A stretch of DNA of 64,000 nucleotides from Bacteroidota bacterium (GTDB lineage Bacteria; Bacteroidota; Bacteroidia; NS11-12g; UBA955), in assembly GCA_947496065.1 (NCBI GenBank), contig CANMBF010000005.1, positions 39,283 through 103,282 of the forward strand. The letters run 5' to 3'. Numbering within the stretch: the stretch's first letter is position 1; each line of letters starts with the position of its first letter. Below, piece after piece: positions 62,501 through 64,000 of this stretch. The position numbers were made by a program, and so were the translations under genes. The notes under the pieces were generated by a model. That model saw only the letters and a program-made list of their open reading frames with translations. It did no database searches and was not told where the DNA came from.

Positions 62501-63804
62501 GCACAATATTACCCGGCTTTAACTACCAAATCGATTATTTCGGTCAGAACTTTGCACACAACGCGCCAGGCTTAGGTTTTATTTTAGGTAGCCAAGATAA
62601 AAACAACCGGTATAATTTAGCCGAGCAAGGATCTTTAACCAACGATGAACGTTTGAACAATATGTTCATGCAAAACTCCTTGAAAAGTTTACAAGGTAAT
62701 GCCACCATAGAACCATTTAAGGATTTTAAAATACAGGTGATCTTCAGTCAGAATCGCTCAAATAATTTACAATCGCTGTTCCGCTACGATACTGCTACGA
62801 GAGACTGGAGAGATATGCAAGTCACCGAAACGGGTAACTTTACCCAATCGGGTATCTTTATTCGCACAGCATTCGACAAGCAAGGAACTGCTAATAATTG
62901 GGTGAGCACCACCTACGATAATTTCGAGAATTCAAGAACCACCATTTCGAAACGCTTGGCCTTGGCCGATGAGCGCATCGCTAATAAGAATAGCATGGAT
63001 GACACTTTTAAAGGTTACCACTCGGGCTATGGACCAAAATCACAAAGTGTATTGATACCATCTTTCTTAGCGGCCTATTCTGGCATCAATCAAAGCACGG
63101 CATCCCTCAGTCCTTTCCCTAAATTGCCTTTGCCAAACTGGAACATCAATTACAACGGCTTAACAAAAATTAAGGCCATAGGCAAACGTTTCTCAAATAT
63201 TACCATACAACACCGTTACCAAGGTACTTATACTGTAGGTAGCTTTACAAGTAATTTAATGTACGATTCGAAGGCTGCGCCTATTCCTGGGAAAGACTTA
63301 ATTAGCAAATATAACATCACCAATATTACGATTAGAGAATCCTTTAGTCCTTTAATTGGCATCGATGTAACCACTAAATCGGGCATAACAGGGGGCTTTA
63401 AAATAAGCCGCACCCGCAACGTTACTTTATTTGTTCCGAATGCCAACGTTACTGAAAATAATATTAAAGATTACACCTTTAACATGGCTTATAGAACCAA
63501 TGGGGTTAAATTACCCATTAAATTCAATGGCAAGAAAGCGTATTTGGCCAATGATTTATCAATGCAATTAGAGGTAAGTATTCAGAACAACGTGAACATT
63601 GTGCGCAGGGTCGATCAAAACACCAATACCCCAACCGGTGGTCAGCGTGTGATGACCATCCGTCCGAACATCAACTACGCAATCAACACCAATGTAAACT
63701 TGCAAATTTTCTACGACCGACGTTCTTCTAAACCATTTGCATCGAACACCTTCCCTACGGCCTTAACCACTTTTGGCGCTAAATTACGCTACACTATTCA
63801 ATAA
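56518..63804 (+). CDS. sprA: Cell surface protein SprA, type IX secretion translocon
   Basis: The giant 36-strand outer-membrane barrel that forms the T9SS pore. The 2428-residue frame has the expected size. No ATG lies near the start; TTG 56518, GTG 56545 and TTG 56554 are possible, with the last two giving the tighter signal peptide (LFALFISALAIPLFSLP). Family landmarks are GGLIDIRPSGSAELTFGGN, NLGIKYDTDATFDFDNQ, LGNVSLPLNGSLIQAGQSLFG in parts, SYLDDFEGAE, and GEVWFNELRVTDI. A Lys/Glu-rich insert occurs near residues 1925-1970. An IS3-type element lies just downstream. T9SS partners are not in the window. Confidence 0.96.
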   Translation: MSFSNKIFVVNSLHRIQRLWNVRLFALFISALAIPLFSLPSNQKAVSVGYIPSEEELNSDVLKSHKRITTPLAKKASTQKITVNTPFFSPHDSIKKSGKDSGDLKYPIKQNTGRGTNDFQNNIDLNDPSVKTLVEYNANTGKYDEYRIVAGRKTLTRSLTKEEYLEESALEERKKYFEQRSKSNAGGSSYNNNKKIDLIKTPPVIDKIFRGGLIDIRPSGSAELTFGGNFNTVRNPMFSARQQKTGQFDFDQKIQINVTGKIGNALNLGIKYDTDATFDFDNQTKLDWVGKEDQIVQKIELGNVSLPLNGSLIQAGQSLFGIKAGFKFGRLKVTAIATQNKGQRTETTVNGGAQVTNFNIQAHNYDQNRHYFLCQQFKDNFDVAMGNLPLVSSSIVINRVEVWVTNRSGSYDNTRDILATMDLGEKNPYNSNISASASLGADNNSNSLYGTLLSTNNIRNSKTCLDEMNRLPATQNLKQGLDYELLTYARQLTENEFSVNSRLGYISLNSSLNNDEILAVAFEYTMNGKAYKVGEFASEIVSDRANSKVLMVKMLKGNIIRTRLPMWELMMKNIYSLGSFNINAADLKFDVIYNDDPSGADLNYLPVKNIPGLSDGIPLIRVMNMDRINRQQELKADGVFDVIEGVTFQSQQGRVIFPVREPFGNHLRSKFPIGDPIANKYIFDALYDSTKWLAEQDVVHNKFFLKGNYKGTSSADISLNALNVPQGSVIVTANGTKLTENVDYTVDYNAGKVTIINQGILQSGAIIKVSAESNSMFNIQQKTLLGARFDYAAHKKLLIGGTILHMYERPLTPKTNIGDEPLLNTIMGADFSYASPSQFLTKLVDKLPFIETKVASKLSAQGEYARIFPGKAKGQNNTRGVSYLDDFEGAETTFDLKLSSNWKMASLPQYQKDLFPEWDLALQDKRPWGFQRARLAWYTIDPTFYRADQYTPTHIKNDVQMQSNHYMREVLVTEVFPNKQIQQGAPSILPTLDLAYFPHEKGMYNYDTADLNPDGTFKKSTKSWGGIMRRIESNDFEAANIDYIEIWMMDPFKYNSTGSNKGQLYIDLGNVSEDILPDRRKAFENGYNAKGLHTDEDVSNFGKVPLLPQINNAFDNEPASRDFQDLGLDGMNDEDERVHYKLYLEKLDTMYGKNSKIYQDAYADPSNDNYLHNREPSYDGNLTNIIDRYKRYNSLEGNSTLNKFGDGSPKSATNVPDNEDINSDFTMNQSEDYFQYKIDLSPSDLEIGKGFVTDVSEVDKLLKNGKTEKIKWIQIKVPIRQFTKSVGSISDFKSIRFMRMYMKGFDSTTIVRFAQMQLVRADWRRYTQSLNTAGAVVPVDPTDNTTFVVSTVNIEENGKRSPIRYTMPPGINRVQDPTSQNVVKQNEQSLSLRVCNLKAGDSRAAYKTTNSDIRNYKNMKMFVHAEGKNLNDGDISAFVRIGTDLVNNYYEYEIPLRITADGTYAPDQIWKLENEFDFPLSDLFNSKDLRSNALVPLNRPFSYNNGKGHKITVLGLPDLSNVRVMMLGIRNNTDVSQCGEVWFNELRVTDISNKGGWATTGRVVAQMADFATLSASGNISTIGFGGVDKRLNERNLSNNYQYDLSSSFELGKFFPQKAGVNIPLFIGYSGTISRPKFNPLNPDVELKDAVSRLNSVDAKAVLHAAEDYNSRYSFNLTNVRVNRTGTGKLMPWDISNFNLTYSYILLKKRNIQIEDNFSKTYYGSVGYNYAPKIKYWEPFKFIKSKKFNIIRDINLNYKPQNISVRMDANRYYSETMNRNNDVFKQVTPRLFDKNFTLLRNYNVNFPITKSLKLDYSATVNARVQEPFGQLNSQEKKDSVKQQFFALGKMSSYNQIANFNYTLPFEKVGFLNWINTSVKYGTNYGWQQAPPSFTTLGNIIQNSREIAVNSQFNLMSLYNKVPFLKRINQGGKKKPSAKAKATEKKPGDKNNVAKTEGEEEEKPTKKKKEKQMFGTNFFKALMMLKNVSVTYNQKEGTILPGFNYQIDYFGQNFAHNAPGLGFILGSQDKNNRYNLAEQGSLTNDERLNNMFMQNSLKSLQGNATIEPFKDFKIQVIFSQNRSNNLQSLFRYDTATRDWRDMQVTETGNFTQSGIFIRTAFDKQGTANNWVSTTYDNFENSRTTISKRLALADERIANKNSMDDTFKGYHSGYGPKSQSVLIPSFLAAYSGINQSTASLSPFPKLPLPNWNINYNGLTKIKAIGKRFSNITIQHRYQGTYTVGSFTSNLMYDSKAAPIPGKDLISKYNITNITIRESFSPLIGIDVTTKSGITGGFKISRTRNVTLFVPNANVTENNIKDYTFNMAYRTNGVKLPIKFNGKKAYLANDLSMQLEVSIQNNVNIVRRVDQNTNTPTGGQRVMTIRPNINYAINTNVNLQIFYDRRSSKPFASNTFPTALTTFGAKLRYTIQ

Positions 63805-63814
63805 AATATTTAGA

Positions 63815-63833
63815 TAGTCAACTATATTGACTA
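63815..63833. repeat. 19-bp palindrome, copy 2 (after sprA)
   Basis: TAGTCAA-CTATA-TTGACTA, 18 of 19 bases identical to the copy at 28425-28443. Located 10 nt after the sprA stop codon and abutting the terminator. Confidence 0.7.
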
Positions 63834-63868
63834 AAAAAGTCAAACTGTTGCAGTTGGGCTTTTTTTTG
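63833..63868 (+). terminator. sprA: Intrinsic terminator of sprA
   Basis: AAGTCAAACTG (63837-63847), loop TTG, then CAGTTGGGCTT (63851-63861) pairs with one mismatch and one G-T, preceded by A and followed by a T run to 63867. Confidence 0.8.
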
Positions 63869-64000
63869 ACCTGTCTCTCGTCCTGAAATAGGTTGTCACA
63901 TAAACAACTTATAAGATGAAAAAACAAGAAGAACAAAAGAAGAAACGTAGTCAGCGAGATTACAGTTTAGCCTTTAAACTACAGGTAGTGTCGGAAGTAG
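63869..64000 (+). mobile_element. Left end of an IS3-family insertion sequence, cut by the window edge
   Basis: After the sprA terminator the sequence shows a CTGTCTCTCGTCCTGAAAT-type end, as in Bacteroidota IS3 elements, with the transposase start 47 nt further. The exact left boundary and the inverted repeat cannot be fixed without the right end. Confidence 0.6.
63916..64000 (+). CDS. IS3-type transposase OrfA, N-terminal fragment
   Basis: ATG 63916 opens a frame that runs past the window edge, starting KKQEEQKKKRSQRDYSLAFK and continuing LQVVSEV. The basic N-terminus plus YSLAFKLQVV is the start of the helix-turn-helix DNA-binding domain of IS3 OrfA proteins. Only 28 residues are visible, so intactness cannot be judged. 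Confidence 0.75.
   Translation, partial: MKKQEEQKKKRSQRDYSLAFKLQVVSEV

Overview
The window is an AT-rich chromosomal segment of a member of the Bacteroidota, probably a gliding or T9SS-bearing lineage near Chitinophagales/Sphingobacteriales/Flavobacteriales. The evidence is a full-length sprA (type IX secretion translocon), a DUF2723 glycosyltransferase-like protein, a bacillithiol gene (bshC), the lack of Shine-Dalgarno sites, frequent TTG starts, and promoters of the Bacteroidota type (TTG or TTTG, about 18-20 nt, TAnnTTTG). The genus cannot be named from the sequence. No rRNA, tRNA or CRISPR array was seen.

Layout. 1-7.7 kb: rimO (cut by the window edge), bshC, an OmpA-like porin with thrombospondin type-3 calcium repeats, an MCE/MlaD-type lipid transport protein, rho with a prion-like Asn-rich insert, and a DUF2795 protein. 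7.7-13.8 kb: an unknown gene, hflX, a secreted protein translationally coupled to a DUF6427-like membrane protein, a lipid-anchored glutathione peroxidase and a DUF2452 protein. 14.0-15.6 kb: a small accessory island of exported proteins (small envelope protein, duplicated Cys/His knuckle protein, six-repeat beta-flower-like protein). 15.7-30.8 kb: M1 aminopeptidase, feoAB behind a clear palindromic operator, two glycosyltransferases, gpmI, fabD, membrane proteins, and a sigma / anti-sigma / dapF operon. 31-46 kb: HtrA protease, DUF2723 protein, rlmB, infB, an ECF sigma factor without a normal start codon, recQ, kdsD, and mannose-1-phosphate guanylyltransferase. 45-51.8 kb: a redox operon (rhodanese-thioredoxin lipoprotein, thioredoxin, DUF6952-like), ybaB, an M49-like metalloprotein coupled to a C-terminal processing protease, and an RNA methyltransferase-like gene. 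52-64 kb: a three-gene SGNH/SGNH/MBOAT O-acylation cassette, sprA, and the left end of an IS3-type insertion sequence at the window edge.

How it works together. Most genes are housekeeping (translation, RNA modification, cell wall and envelope precursors, iron uptake). The remainder concern the envelope: protein export (SprA), periplasmic quality control (HtrA, Prc, M1, M49-like), surface glycan building and O-acylation (GT2/GT4, GT-C, DUF2723, KdsD, GDP-mannose, MBOAT/SGNH) and thiol redox control. Convergent genes often share or abut stop codons, leaving no room for intrinsic terminators. Strong hairpins occur elsewhere, notably a perfect 42-bp palindrome next to a second 20-bp-stem hairpin at 45.03-45.11 kb. 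No confident new defence or mobile system is visible. The best candidates for undescribed biology are the 14.0-15.6 kb island, the O-acylation cassette, and the repeated or palindromic intergenic elements.
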